Below are positions 26,890-35,847 of a stretch of DNA of 64,000 nt, in pieces (position 1 is the stretch's first letter; each line of letters starts with the position of its first letter). The notes beneath the pieces are model-generated. The model saw only the letters and a list, made by a program, of their open reading frames with translations, was not told where the DNA came from and ran no database searches. Source of the stretch: Anaerocolumna xylanovorans DSM 12503 (GTDB taxonomy: Bacteria; Bacillota; Clostridia; Lachnospirales; Lachnospiraceae); contig NZ_FRFD01000005.1 in NCBI RefSeq assembly GCF_900143645.1, positions 62,001 through 126,000 of the forward strand. Reading direction: 5' to 3'. Position numbers and translations under genes: made by a program.

Positions 26890-28170
26890 TTATCCCCTTT
26901 CTGCTTCGTAATATCGTTTTATAATTAATTCTGCGAATAAACTGTCTGCCCATGCAAACCATGACCGGGTAAAGATATCAGGATTATCAGGGTGGAAACT
27001 CTCATGCATAGCACCGGTGCTGCCATCCGTATTTATTAAAAGTTCAATCATTTGGTCCATTTCATCAGCAGAAGAGGATGTTAAGCCTTGCATGGCAAGG
27101 CCAATAGGCCATACATTACCATTTGGCGTATGCGGGCTGCCAATCCCTTTTGCAAATTTACCGGTATAAAAGCAGGGATTATCCTTGCTCAGTACAAAAC
27201 GCCGTGTATTTTGATATATTTGATCATCATAGGTTGTATATCCTAAATAGGGGATGGATAAAAGGCTCGGTATATTAGCATCATCCATCAGGAGATAATT
27301 ACCGAAGCCGTCAACTTCATAAGCATAAATTGAACCATAGTCCGGGTGCTTAATGATACCGTGCCTGTGTATTGCAGCATCAATTGTTTGCTCCAGGTGT
27401 CTCGCTTTCTGATAAAGTTGCTCATCATTCCATACACTTTCGCAAATATTGCCGATGTAACGTAAAACAACAACCGCAAACATGTTGGAAGGTATTAAAT
27501 AGCCATATTTGCATGCATCATCACTGGGGCGGAAGCCAGACCAGGTAAGACCGGTTTCTTTTACAGGAGCGCCTTTTCCGCCATTTGTCAGAGTATCACT
27601 TTCAGGAGCGTTATTTCTTATAAAGGAATACCTGGATTGTGTTGGGTGGTGCTGCTCTGTAGTCCAAAGGTCAAGGATGAGGGCTGCTGCATGACGGAAG
27701 TTTTCGTCAAATATACTACTGATCCCTGTTGCCTTCCAATATTGCCATGCAAGAGAGATTGGATAGCAGAGTGAGTCGATTTCATATTTACGTTCCCAGA
27801 CCCAGGGATTCTGTAAGGTGATATCATCACGAAAGCCATTATTATTAGGCTCTTCATTGAAGGCATTTGCATATGGGTCTATGTGTATATAATTAATTTG
27901 GCGTCTGATCAGGCCTTCAATAACGCGCTGCAAGCCGTGATCCGTCCTTGCAAACGGAATGTAGTGACGTACCTGGGCTGATGAATCCCGCAGCCACATT
28001 GCCGGGATATCACCGGTAAAAATGAAGGTGGTGTTGTCATCTATAATTCTTGTTGTTGTATTTAGTGTGGATAAAAAGCAATTAATAAACATCTTTTTCT
28101 GGTTCTCATTAACAGAAAACTTATCGGCGGTTCTTGCCACAGATGTTATCGTTTCGGGTGCCAGATTCAT
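26890..28170 (-). CDS. GH125 exo-alpha-1,6-mannosidase
   Basis: 426 residues, the full length of family GH125 (formerly DUF1237), an inverting exo-alpha-1,6-mannosidase. The (alpha/alpha)6 barrel motifs GDIPAMWLRDSSAQVRHY (D54, D62), EPNNNGFRDD and WVWERKYEIDSLCYP are present. No signal peptide, so cytosolic. AAGGAGAT site before the ATG. It overlaps functionally and positionally with GH38: only two bases separate its stop from the GH38 ATG. Confidence 0.94.
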   Translation of the reverse strand: MNLAPETITSVARTADKFSVNENQKKMFINCFLSTLNTTTRIIDDNTTFIFTGDIPAMWLRDSSAQVRHYIPFARTDHGLQRVIEGLIRRQINYIHIDPYANAFNEEPNNNGFRDDITLQNPWVWERKYEIDSLCYPISLAWQYWKATGISSIFDENFRHAAALILDLWTTEQHHPTQSRYSFIRNNAPESDTLTNGGKGAPVKETGLTWSGFRPSDDACKYGYLIPSNMFAVVVLRYIGNICESVWNDEQLYQKARHLEQTIDAAIHRHGIIKHPDYGSIYAYEVDGFGNYLLMDDANIPSLLSIPYLGYTTYDDQIYQNTRRFVLSKDNPCFYTGKFAKGIGSPHTPNGNVWPIGLAMQGLTSSSADEMDQMIELLINTDGSTGAMHESFHPDNPDIFTRSWFAWADSLFAELIIKRYYEAERG

Positions 28171-28275
28171 GGTTCATCTCCTTAATCTATTTTTGTTGAC
28201 TTTAATATACCTGTTAATGAAAGGAATGAGAGTAGACGATTGTTAGTAATTGAGTGGATATAACTCAAATGTTGA

Positions 28276-28304
28276 TAAAACAGGGGCTGTCGCGACAGCC
28301 CCTG
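28276..28304 (-). terminator. Terminator of the GH76 gene
   Basis: A 24-bp perfect palindrome at 28281-28304 (CAGGGGCTGTC...GACAGCCCCTG, centre GTCGCGAC) followed on the minus strand by TTTTATC. It lies 24 bases past the GH76 stop and before GH125. Confidence 0.8.
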
Positions 28305-28327
28305 GTATTGTTTATAATGTATTTAGA

Positions 28328-29995
28328 TTAATAAATCCTTACGGAAGACATTTTATCATTGCATGCGGCTCCAACATTATGAGTACCATAGTTAAAGAGC
28401 CATGATTGACCGTCAAAAAGCATATTTTCGTAGATAGTAACAGAACAATTCTTGGGAATTGCCAGTGAACTTACAGAGTCATTAGGAATACCCAATTGTA
28501 TTAATTCATCCAGGGAATAGGTTCCCTTGGTAAGTGTTACGGCGCTGCCTTGAAACAGATCCCCGGAATAAAATGTGACACCTCTATCATAATAAATAAT
28601 GCAAGAAGTCATTTGGTCATTTGCCGTAGGGCCTATATTAGATGAATCACCTGTGAATTCCCACATGGTACCGGCAAAATTATCGTCACTGTAAATTTCA
28701 ACAGTACATCCGTCAGGAACTTTTAGTGATGTCATCCAGTTATCCGGAACACCGGCATTTGTGAGTGCTTCCCTTGTATATCGCCCGGGACGTAAAATAT
28801 AAGACGCACCGCCATATTGATCATTCTCATAAACGGTTATCTGGGGTGTTGGTATAGACAGCTTGTTCTCCGATTGATCAGGAGGGATAACCTGTAGAAA
28901 GGCAACCGCACTGCTGGCTTCGTAGGTCTGGATCATACCGCTTGAGCAGGGAACCGTATAATCTCTGTACATCAGATTTCGCTGATTATCCCTGTTTGAC
29001 CAGACCAGGTTAATATTGTCATTAATCCAAGATAGCCATTGTGTCTGCCCGCAGTCATTGATAAGGACAGAAATATAGTGTGCAAAAATCGCTTTCATGG
29101 TACCCTGTTCATTCCAATCACCTTCCGCAGGTAAGATACCGTCATTATTGCACATGACTTCCCTGGTATAATTGGCTGCCAAATTTGCATCGTTTAGGTA
29201 ACTTATGTTGCCGGTGGCAAGATAGAGCATAGAAGCAGCTCCAATCATTGTGCCCTGATTATATGTATAATTGGTCCAATCTACAATTCCCTGGTCGGAT
29301 ATCAGATCAGGGACGCTGCCGGTTGAGGCATTGAAAAGGTGGGTTCGTGCCCAACTGTAGATATCCGTTGCTTTATTCAGATAGTCCACATTACCGGTTA
29401 TTTCATAAAATTGCAGGGCTGCTATGATCGTCGGATAGTTGATGCATGAGTTTTTATGACCTTTTCCCATGCCGTTCGGCCCAAATCCCCAAAAAACGCC
29501 GCCATTAACAGAATCATAGGCTCTGGAATATACATTATCAAAGCCATCTAAGGCTACGTCAAGGTATTCCGTATTTCCCGTAATTTCGTAAGCACGGGCC
29601 ATTGAAATAATCCACCACATCAAATCATCAAAAACAAACCATACCTCCTGATTATTCCAATTATATCCGTCATATTGCGCATATCCGCCTTCGTAAATAT
29701 CATTGATTAAGGTAAGATACTTACTGTCACCGGTTCTTTCGTATGCATCCATTACCGTGTTCCAAAAAATTGCATGGGTCCATATTGCAGCAACGCTGTT
29801 CTTATCAGTATTCCCGTAGTATAGTTTGGTGTTTGGGTTATAGCAATAATTCTGAAATGCATCCATAGCAACATCAGCAATGGTAGAAGTGTGGGCCTTA
29901 ACAGTTACCGGGCCTGGTAAAAATGTTGAAATAATTAATAATGCAGTTAAGAATATTACCAGTGTTTTTTTTGACTTGTCTTTTAGATTCTTCAT
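28328..29995 (-). CDS. Secreted GH76 endo-alpha-1,6-mannanase with beta-gamma crystallin repeats
   Basis: 555 residues. Signal peptide (about 1-34, ending KAH), then a GH76 (alpha/alpha)6 catalytic domain (about 36-385) with the catalytic aspartate pair D123-D124 in VFDDLMWW, INYPTI and NQGTMIGAASML. The C-terminal ~165 residues form four Greek-key motifs (ITVYENDQYGGAS, VEIYSDDNFAGTMW, VTFYSGDLFQGSA, VTIYENMLFDGQSW), i.e. two beta-gamma crystallin domains, usually calcium-binding or carbohydrate/surface adhesion modules. It probably cuts the alpha-1,6-mannan backbone outside the cell. Strong GAGGAGGT site. Confidence 0.93.
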   Translation of the reverse strand: MKNLKDKSKKTLVIFLTALLIISTFLPGPVTVKAHTSTIADVAMDAFQNYCYNPNTKLYYGNTDKNSVAAIWTHAIFWNTVMDAYERTGDSKYLTLINDIYEGGYAQYDGYNWNNQEVWFVFDDLMWWIISMARAYEITGNTEYLDVALDGFDNVYSRAYDSVNGGVFWGFGPNGMGKGHKNSCINYPTIIAALQFYEITGNVDYLNKATDIYSWARTHLFNASTGSVPDLISDQGIVDWTNYTYNQGTMIGAASMLYLATGNISYLNDANLAANYTREVMCNNDGILPAEGDWNEQGTMKAIFAHYISVLINDCGQTQWLSWINDNINLVWSNRDNQRNLMYRDYTVPCSSGMIQTYEASSAVAFLQVIPPDQSENKLSIPTPQITVYENDQYGGASYILRPGRYTREALTNAGVPDNWMTSLKVPDGCTVEIYSDDNFAGTMWEFTGDSSNIGPTANDQMTSCIIYYDRGVTFYSGDLFQGSAVTLTKGTYSLDELIQLGIPNDSVSSLAIPKNCSVTIYENMLFDGQSWLFNYGTHNVGAACNDKMSSVRIY

Positions 29996-30314
29996 TAAAG
30001 TACCTCCTCAGTTTAATAAGTAAACCCTCAATAGTAAATGTTACATAATTAAAGTAGCTTTTATTTGATTGGTATGAAATGGATAAAAGTTGGAAGATGG
30101 TTGGAGATTTCTTTGTTTTATACTGGCAGTGTCCGGATATAGATCATCTGGTTGAGTTTTGTTCGATAAGGAGGCTTTTGTATCAATAGAACAAAGTTTT
30201 ATCCACATAGAAGTTGAGATTTATCCATTATATAAATATTTATCAGCAGATATAATTCACTTATAGACAGAGATATACAGGATTGATCGACCTGATTTTA
30301 TGAAGGAGGCACAT
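29996..30314. promoter_or_regulatory. Divergent control region of the mannan locus
   Basis: About 300 bp between the minus-strand GH76 gene and the plus-strand transporter operon. It should hold both promoters and the YesN-type operator, but no promoter hexamers or clear operator repeats stand out. TTTTATCCA and TTTATCCA recur near 30191 and 30211. No ORF. Confidence 0.4.
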
Positions 30315-31235
30315 ATGAGATTGTCAGATAAACATTTACGAAGAAGAATATGGCGTTATCGGGCTTTATATATTTTTATCCTGCCTGCGGTGGCCTGGTA
30401 TATTATCTTTTGCTATATACCGATGTACGGTCTTGCACTGGGCTTTAAGGAATTTCATTTTAATATGTCAATATGGGAAAGCCCCTGGGTGGGAATGCGT
30501 TATTTTAATCAATTCATACATGACAGGATGTTCTGGCCGCTGTTGCAGAATACGGTCATTATCAGTTTGTTAAAAATGGTAATAGGATTTCCGGCTCCGA
30601 TCATACTGGCGCTGATGATTAATGAAGTATCGAATAAGTACTTTAAGAAAGCAATTCAAACAGTGACATATCTTCCTTATTTTGTTTCGTGGGTAGTGTG
30701 TATTGCGGTTCTGGTTAAATTCATATCCCCTCATGACGGCATCATTAACAACATTCTGGTAAATGTGTTTCATAAAGAAGCTATTTACTTTATGGGAGAA
30801 AAAAACTGGTTTTATCCGTTGGTATTATTTACGGACATATGGAAAAACGTCGGGTGGAACTCAATCGTATATCTCTCGGCTTTATCCGGAATAGACCAGC
30901 AGTTATACGAGGCCGCAAGTATTGATGGAGCCGGAAAGTGGAAAAGCATGCTGCATATTACGCTTCCTAATATTATGCCCACGGCATGTATCTTATTTTT
31001 ACTTAATATCGGAAACCTTCTGAAAGCCGGTTATGAGCAGATTATTCTTCTAAAGACACCCGGAAACAGTGCCTTGTCCATGATATTAGATACACAGATT
31101 ATTCAACAGGGAATTCAACAGGGACGTTATGAGTATGCCACGGTTGCGGGTTTGTTCCAAAGTGTTATCGGACTTATCCTGGTTATCATAGTCAATAAAA
31201 TCACAAGAAAACTGGCTGAAGTATCCTTGTGGTAG
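30315..31235 (+). CDS. Sugar ABC transporter permease, LplB family
   Basis: 306 residues, six transmembrane helices, with the EAA loop LYEAASIDGAGKWKSMLHITLPNI. The N-terminal RRRIWRYRALYIFILPAVAWYIIF is typical of LplB/YteP-type polysaccharide permeases. AAGGAGG before ATG 30315 decides the start; the ATG at 30300 lies before that site. The ATPase is not encoded here, as usual for CUT1 systems that share an MsmX-type ATPase. Imports the oligosaccharides released by GH76 (inference). Confidence 0.92.
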   Translation: MRLSDKHLRRRIWRYRALYIFILPAVAWYIIFCYIPMYGLALGFKEFHFNMSIWESPWVGMRYFNQFIHDRMFWPLLQNTVIISLLKMVIGFPAPIILALMINEVSNKYFKKAIQTVTYLPYFVSWVVCIAVLVKFISPHDGIINNILVNVFHKEAIYFMGEKNWFYPLVLFTDIWKNVGWNSIVYLSALSGIDQQLYEAASIDGAGKWKSMLHITLPNIMPTACILFLLNIGNLLKAGYEQIILLKTPGNSALSMILDTQIIQQGIQQGRYEYATVAGLFQSVIGLILVIIVNKITRKLAEVSLW

Positions 31236-31252
31236 ATGATTGGAGAAGAGGA

Positions 31253-32146
31253 ATGATGAAAAAAGGTAAAATACAAATTGGTACTATTTTAAATTACAGC
31301 GCCCTATGTTTTCTTGGAATTATAACACTATATCCATTTATTTATATTTTAGTTCTGTCGTTTAATGATGGGTATGACACACTAAAAGGAGGAATTTATT
31401 TTTGGCCAAGGAAAATAACGTTTGCTAATTATATCAAGGTATTTCAGGATGGCAATATTCTGAATGCATATGGAATAACCATATTCAGAACTGTCATAGG
31501 TACGCTGATTGGAACAATCATGTGTGCTATGTTGGCCTATGCACTGGCCTTTAAAGATATGCCAGGCAGAAGATTTATAATTTTTTTCTTCTTTTTCACT
31601 ACGATATTCAGCGGCGGAATGATACCTTATTACATACTGCTCCGTCAGCTGAAGCTTACACAAAGTGTATGGGTATATGTCTTGCCGCAAATATATAACT
31701 TCTTTAATATTATGCTGCTGCGGACTTACTTTGAAACAATACCCGAATCGATTGGAGAATCGGCTCGCATTGACGGTTGCGGATACGCCAGGGTTTTTTT
31801 ACAGATGTTTCTGCCCCTGTCTAAACCGGTTTTAGCTACAATTATGCTGTTTTTTGGTGTGTCTCATTGGAATGAATGGTTTACAGGAGCGTATTATGTC
31901 CAGAATAAAGAGCTGTTTCCGGTGGCAACCCTGCTTCAGAATATTTTAAATGAAGCAACCTTTGAAAGTGCGACTTTTGATGCGACTAAAATGAATACCA
32001 ATATTGCAACAGCAGTAAGCAGTACAACACCCGAATCATTAAAGATGGCCTTCATCATGGTTATGACTCTGCCAATTTTATGTGTTTATCCTTTTTTACA
32101 GAAATACTTTGTGAAGGGAATCATGATAGGTTCTGTCAAAGGATAA
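31253..32146 (+). CDS. Sugar ABC transporter permease, YtcP/AraQ family
   Basis: 297 residues, six transmembrane helices, EAA motif ESARIDGCGYARVFLQMFLPLSKP. The C-terminal LPILCVYPFLQKYFVKGIMIGSVKG is typical of YtcP-type partners of LplB. GGAG seven bases before ATG 31253 decides the start over the ATG at 31229 that overlaps the upstream stop. Second permease of the importer. Confidence 0.93.
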   Translation: MMKKGKIQIGTILNYSALCFLGIITLYPFIYILVLSFNDGYDTLKGGIYFWPRKITFANYIKVFQDGNILNAYGITIFRTVIGTLIGTIMCAMLAYALAFKDMPGRRFIIFFFFFTTIFSGGMIPYYILLRQLKLTQSVWVYVLPQIYNFFNIMLLRTYFETIPESIGESARIDGCGYARVFLQMFLPLSKPVLATIMLFFGVSHWNEWFTGAYYVQNKELFPVATLLQNILNEATFESATFDATKMNTNIATAVSSTTPESLKMAFIMVMTLPILCVYPFLQKYFVKGIMIGSVKG

Positions 32147-32202
32147 TGAGTATTGTATAATCGCCCTAAGGGCAGTTATAATAAATTATAGGAGGAAAAG
32201 GT

Positions 32203-33921
32203 ATGAAAAAGAAATTTAGGCAACTAACCGGATTGTTACTGATCATGATATTTCTGGTATCCTCATTAGCGGGGTGTCAGACGAAGGGCAGTAAAACATC
32301 CAAGGAAGGAGATAATTCCGGACAAACACAGAGTGACACGGCTACTCCGGCGGATACCGGAAAAAAGGAAGATGTTACACTTAAGTTCCTGATGTGCTGG
32401 AACGGTGCATCAAGCAGTGGTATGTCAGATTCCGTGAACAATATAGTAGCTCAGAAGATTAAAGAGGCGACAGGGGTGTCTCTTGAAATTGAGTATATTA
32501 CTACAAGCGAAGTGGAACGACTGAACCTGATGTTTGCCTCCGGAAATATGCCGGATATTGTGAATGCACCGTATTGGGGCGGTACAAGTGCCGAAACAGT
32601 GGTTATTAAGAAGGCTGCCAAGGAAGGTCTGCTCTTAGACCTTAATCCATTGATTGAAAAATATGGTGAAAATCTAAAGCCTGCACTTACAACCGGTATT
32701 GCCGTTGGGTATAAGGAGAATGATGTCAATGATCCTGAATTTGAAGGAAAGCAGTACGTACTTCCGCAGCAGGCACCGGCTACCAATGAAGATGTGCTAA
32801 ATTGGGGCGGTGGACTGTATTGCAGAAAAGATATCTTAGATGCTTTAAATATAGACCCAGCAAGCATAAATTCTGCCGATGCCCTTTATGATCTTATGAA
32901 GAAGATTAAAGAAGGCGGATTTAAGGATATCAACGGGAAGGAAGTCATTCCTGCCGGTGCATGGGGAGACGGATGGGATTATGTAGAATTCTGGCGCCCG
33001 TTCCGTCAGGATCGCAGAGAAGAATTTGACTATATTGATGGAAAGTTCGTATATCGTGCGAATAATCCTGCGGTGGATGACCGCGTATTGTATATGAGAA
33101 AGCTGATATCAGAAGGGCTATTTGATCCCGAATGTTTACGCCAATCAGATACACAGGGTAAAGAAAAGATGGCAACAGGCCGTGTGGCAATCGTTGGCAA
33201 CCATTATTTCCATATCAGTGAATTTATGAGTTCAACACTTTATAAAACGAATCCCGAAATGCAGTATATCGCAATAGGGCCGCTGCCGTGGTCGGACGGT
33301 AAAACTACCGTGGTGGAAATGCCGGATCGTAACGGCACACCGGTAATGTTCCTTCCCAGTACATGCAAAAATCCGGAAGCTGCAATTAAAGTACTTAATT
33401 ATATTAATTCAGATGAAGGCCAGCTCCTTGCCTATTACGGTGTTGAGGGGGAGCAATATGAGATGGTTGACGGGAAACCCAGAATGAAGCAGGAGTGGCT
33501 TGATAAATATAAAGCCAACGCAAAAGATCTTCAGGATATGGGTATCAGATCAACTTTTACAGATATGATTTGTCTTGACAAAAGATTAAGTGCTTATGGT
33601 GAATTGCAGCCGGGTGATGCAGATAAACCTGATGTATGGTATGAGCAGGCAAAATCAGTCCGCCAGATTGAGTTCCTGTCCGGGTACACAATTAAAGATG
33701 TAACAAAGAATTATCCTAAGAAGGAGGAGATTAGTTCCTTGATAGACTGGAATGCGTATCGGGATGCCACAGAGCGTGCATATTTTGCGGACTCTGATGA
33801 AGAAGCATTAAAAATCCTTGAGCAATTCCGTCAGCAGCTTCGCGATGGCGGCGTTACAGAATATGAGGAATGGGTAACAAAGGAAATGCAAAAGCCGGAA
33901 TACGCAGATTATATTTATTAA
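32203..33921 (+). CDS. Sugar ABC transporter substrate-binding lipoprotein (LplA-like)
   Basis: 572 residues. Lipoprotein signal with lipobox LAGC (cysteine at about 25), a Ser/Thr-rich tether, then a family 1 extracellular solute-binding fold (TLKFLMCWNGAS..., NIVAQKIKEATGVSLEIEY, LMFASGNMPDIV). It is larger than classical maltose-binding proteins, as is usual for LplA/YtcQ-type oligosaccharide binders. Excellent AGGAGG site. It captures the oligomannoside at the cell surface (inference from locus). A terminator hairpin follows. Confidence 0.93.
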   Translation: MKKKFRQLTGLLLIMIFLVSSLAGCQTKGSKTSKEGDNSGQTQSDTATPADTGKKEDVTLKFLMCWNGASSSGMSDSVNNIVAQKIKEATGVSLEIEYITTSEVERLNLMFASGNMPDIVNAPYWGGTSAETVVIKKAAKEGLLLDLNPLIEKYGENLKPALTTGIAVGYKENDVNDPEFEGKQYVLPQQAPATNEDVLNWGGGLYCRKDILDALNIDPASINSADALYDLMKKIKEGGFKDINGKEVIPAGAWGDGWDYVEFWRPFRQDRREEFDYIDGKFVYRANNPAVDDRVLYMRKLISEGLFDPECLRQSDTQGKEKMATGRVAIVGNHYFHISEFMSSTLYKTNPEMQYIAIGPLPWSDGKTTVVEMPDRNGTPVMFLPSTCKNPEAAIKVLNYINSDEGQLLAYYGVEGEQYEMVDGKPRMKQEWLDKYKANAKDLQDMGIRSTFTDMICLDKRLSAYGELQPGDADKPDVWYEQAKSVRQIEFLSGYTIKDVTKNYPKKEEISSLIDWNAYRDATERAYFADSDEEALKILEQFRQQLRDGGVTEYEEWVTKEMQKPEYADYIY

Positions 33922-33935
33922 TACAGTAAAGCTGA

Positions 33936-33975
33936 CAGTAAAGGTTACCAAGCTAGACGTTGGTAGCCTTTCTGT
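33936..33975 (+). terminator. Terminator or attenuator after the importer operon
   Basis: Stem ACAG-TAAAGGTTACCAA with TTGGTAGCCTTT-CTGT around GCTAGACG; no long T-run, so partial read-through into the yesM-like gene 37 bases downstream is possible. Confidence 0.6.
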
Positions 33976-34011
33976 GTTAAACTTTCCTTCACACGAGGTG
34001 ACATGTAAGTT

Positions 34012-35847
34012 ATGAAAACAATCAAAAGAATGATACTGTCTCTATATCAGGATACTCCCATTGTCCGTAAATTTATGCTCTCTTCCTTTGTCCTTAGTCT
34101 GATTCCGCTGATATTGATGTCTGTACTATTCTATAGCCGTTTTAGGCAGATTATGCGTAATGAAGTGGCCTCTTCCTACGAACTGGTAGCATCACAGTAT
34201 GTTTCCAACTTGGAAAATAAGATTAATATATATAACAGCTTAATTGATTCGATTGTGGTCAATGGCACAGTGCAGAATGTATTTTCAAAGCAGGACAAAT
34301 ATAGTGTGAAAGATACAATTGATATTTGGAGATTATTTTACCGTGAAATTGATAATTTAATTTATGCAAAAAATCCGCAAGAGATTTATAGCATTATGCT
34401 TTATGCAAAAAGTGATAAGTTCCCAAGAGACGGTATGCATTTGAGTAATTATGAGCAGGTGGCTGATGAGCAGTGGTTTGTTGAGACTTTCAGGCAAAGA
34501 AAGCCAATTTATGATTATCAGTATACAGTGGATGCTTTGAATATTGATTTATTATCATTTGTAAAATTCATACCTAATTTGAATGGTAATACTTATACAA
34601 AAGAACTGGGATTGATTAAAATTGATTTACTTGCCCATGAGTTCTTTGGAGTAAGTCAGAAGAATGCTGCTATGGAAGCTTATGATTTGTTTGTTCTGAA
34701 TCCGGAAAGTGAAATTATCTATACGAATTCGGATCAGGTATTCCCGGAAGAAGAGCTGACAGATATGATTAATCCGTCCCGTGGGCAGTCAGGACATATC
34801 ATATTAAGCCCAGAATACAGTAACCGGATAGCAGTTGTTGATAATATTAACGGCTGCAATTGGAAGGTATGCCTCATATTTCAGAATAACAAATTAGATC
34901 AAAAATTTAATGATACGTATGTATTTATCTTTATGATACTGCTGATTATGCTGGCTTTTATGATATTACTGACCTTCCTGTTCACAACGGCATATTCCAG
35001 GCGGACCAACCAACTGATAAAAAAGATAAAAAAGATAGGAAAAGGGGATTTAAGTGTCAAGGATGTTATCTATGGAAATGATGAGATTGGGATGATTGAT
35101 GCCGCATTTAACCATATGATAATAAGCCTGAATGAGCAGATTGACAAGAACTATATTCAATGGATCGCCATGCAGGAAGCGGAATTAAAAGCCTTACAGC
35201 TTCAAATTAATCCCCATTTCTTATATAATACGTTGGAATCCATCAGCGGTATGGCTTCAATAAAGGGATGTCCCGATATCAGCAAGGTCAGCGAAAAATT
35301 AGGAATGATGTTTCGGTATAGTATTAATAAAAGCGGTACAGAGCTGGTTGCATTGAATGAAGAAATACAGCACGTAATGAATTATTTTTATATACAGAAT
35401 GTTCGGTTTGGTGATACCATAACCCCTGTCATTGAAATACCCGATGACTTGAAAAGAAGTAAAATTCCGCGCTTTATCCTGCAGCCAATTGTTGAGAACT
35501 CAATTATACACGGCTTTGAAGGAAACAAGCGCCAGGGTTGTATTGAAATATCTGCAACTTCTGCTGAAGACAATCTTATCATTGATATTTATGACGATGG
35601 GGTAGGCATGAGTGAAAAGCAGGTAGATGATTTAAACGAATACATCAGTCAGATAAAGACGGTTTTACATGAGGAGGAGAATAGAAGTATAGGAGTCAAA
35701 AATGTTAATACCCGTATTAGGCTAATGTTTGGAGAACAATATGGCCTGCAGATTCGCAGTAAACTATCAGCGGGTACCCAAGTTCGCATTATATTGCCGC
35801 TGAATAGTCGGATGGAGGGAAAAAATGTACAAAGTATTGGTTGTTGA
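34012..35847 (+). CDS. YesM-family sensor histidine kinase
   Basis: 611 residues. Transmembrane helices near 20-42 and 300-325 flank an extracellular sensor domain. HAMP follows, then His_kinase domain with LQINPHFLYNTLES (H402) and HATPase_c (QPIVENSIIHGFEG, DDGVGMSEKQ). Such kinases sense extracellular or binding-protein-bound oligosaccharides and pair with AraC-type response regulators. Directly downstream of the importer and overlapping the regulator gene, so it most likely controls the mannan genes. Confidence 0.94.
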   Translation: MKTIKRMILSLYQDTPIVRKFMLSSFVLSLIPLILMSVLFYSRFRQIMRNEVASSYELVASQYVSNLENKINIYNSLIDSIVVNGTVQNVFSKQDKYSVKDTIDIWRLFYREIDNLIYAKNPQEIYSIMLYAKSDKFPRDGMHLSNYEQVADEQWFVETFRQRKPIYDYQYTVDALNIDLLSFVKFIPNLNGNTYTKELGLIKIDLLAHEFFGVSQKNAAMEAYDLFVLNPESEIIYTNSDQVFPEEELTDMINPSRGQSGHIILSPEYSNRIAVVDNINGCNWKVCLIFQNNKLDQKFNDTYVFIFMILLIMLAFMILLTFLFTTAYSRRTNQLIKKIKKIGKGDLSVKDVIYGNDEIGMIDAAFNHMIISLNEQIDKNYIQWIAMQEAELKALQLQINPHFLYNTLESISGMASIKGCPDISKVSEKLGMMFRYSINKSGTELVALNEEIQHVMNYFYIQNVRFGDTITPVIEIPDDLKRSKIPRFILQPIVENSIIHGFEGNKRQGCIEISATSAEDNLIIDIYDDGVGMSEKQVDDLNEYISQIKTVLHEEENRSIGVKNVNTRIRLMFGEQYGLQIRSKLSAGTQVRIILPLNSRMEGKNVQSIGC

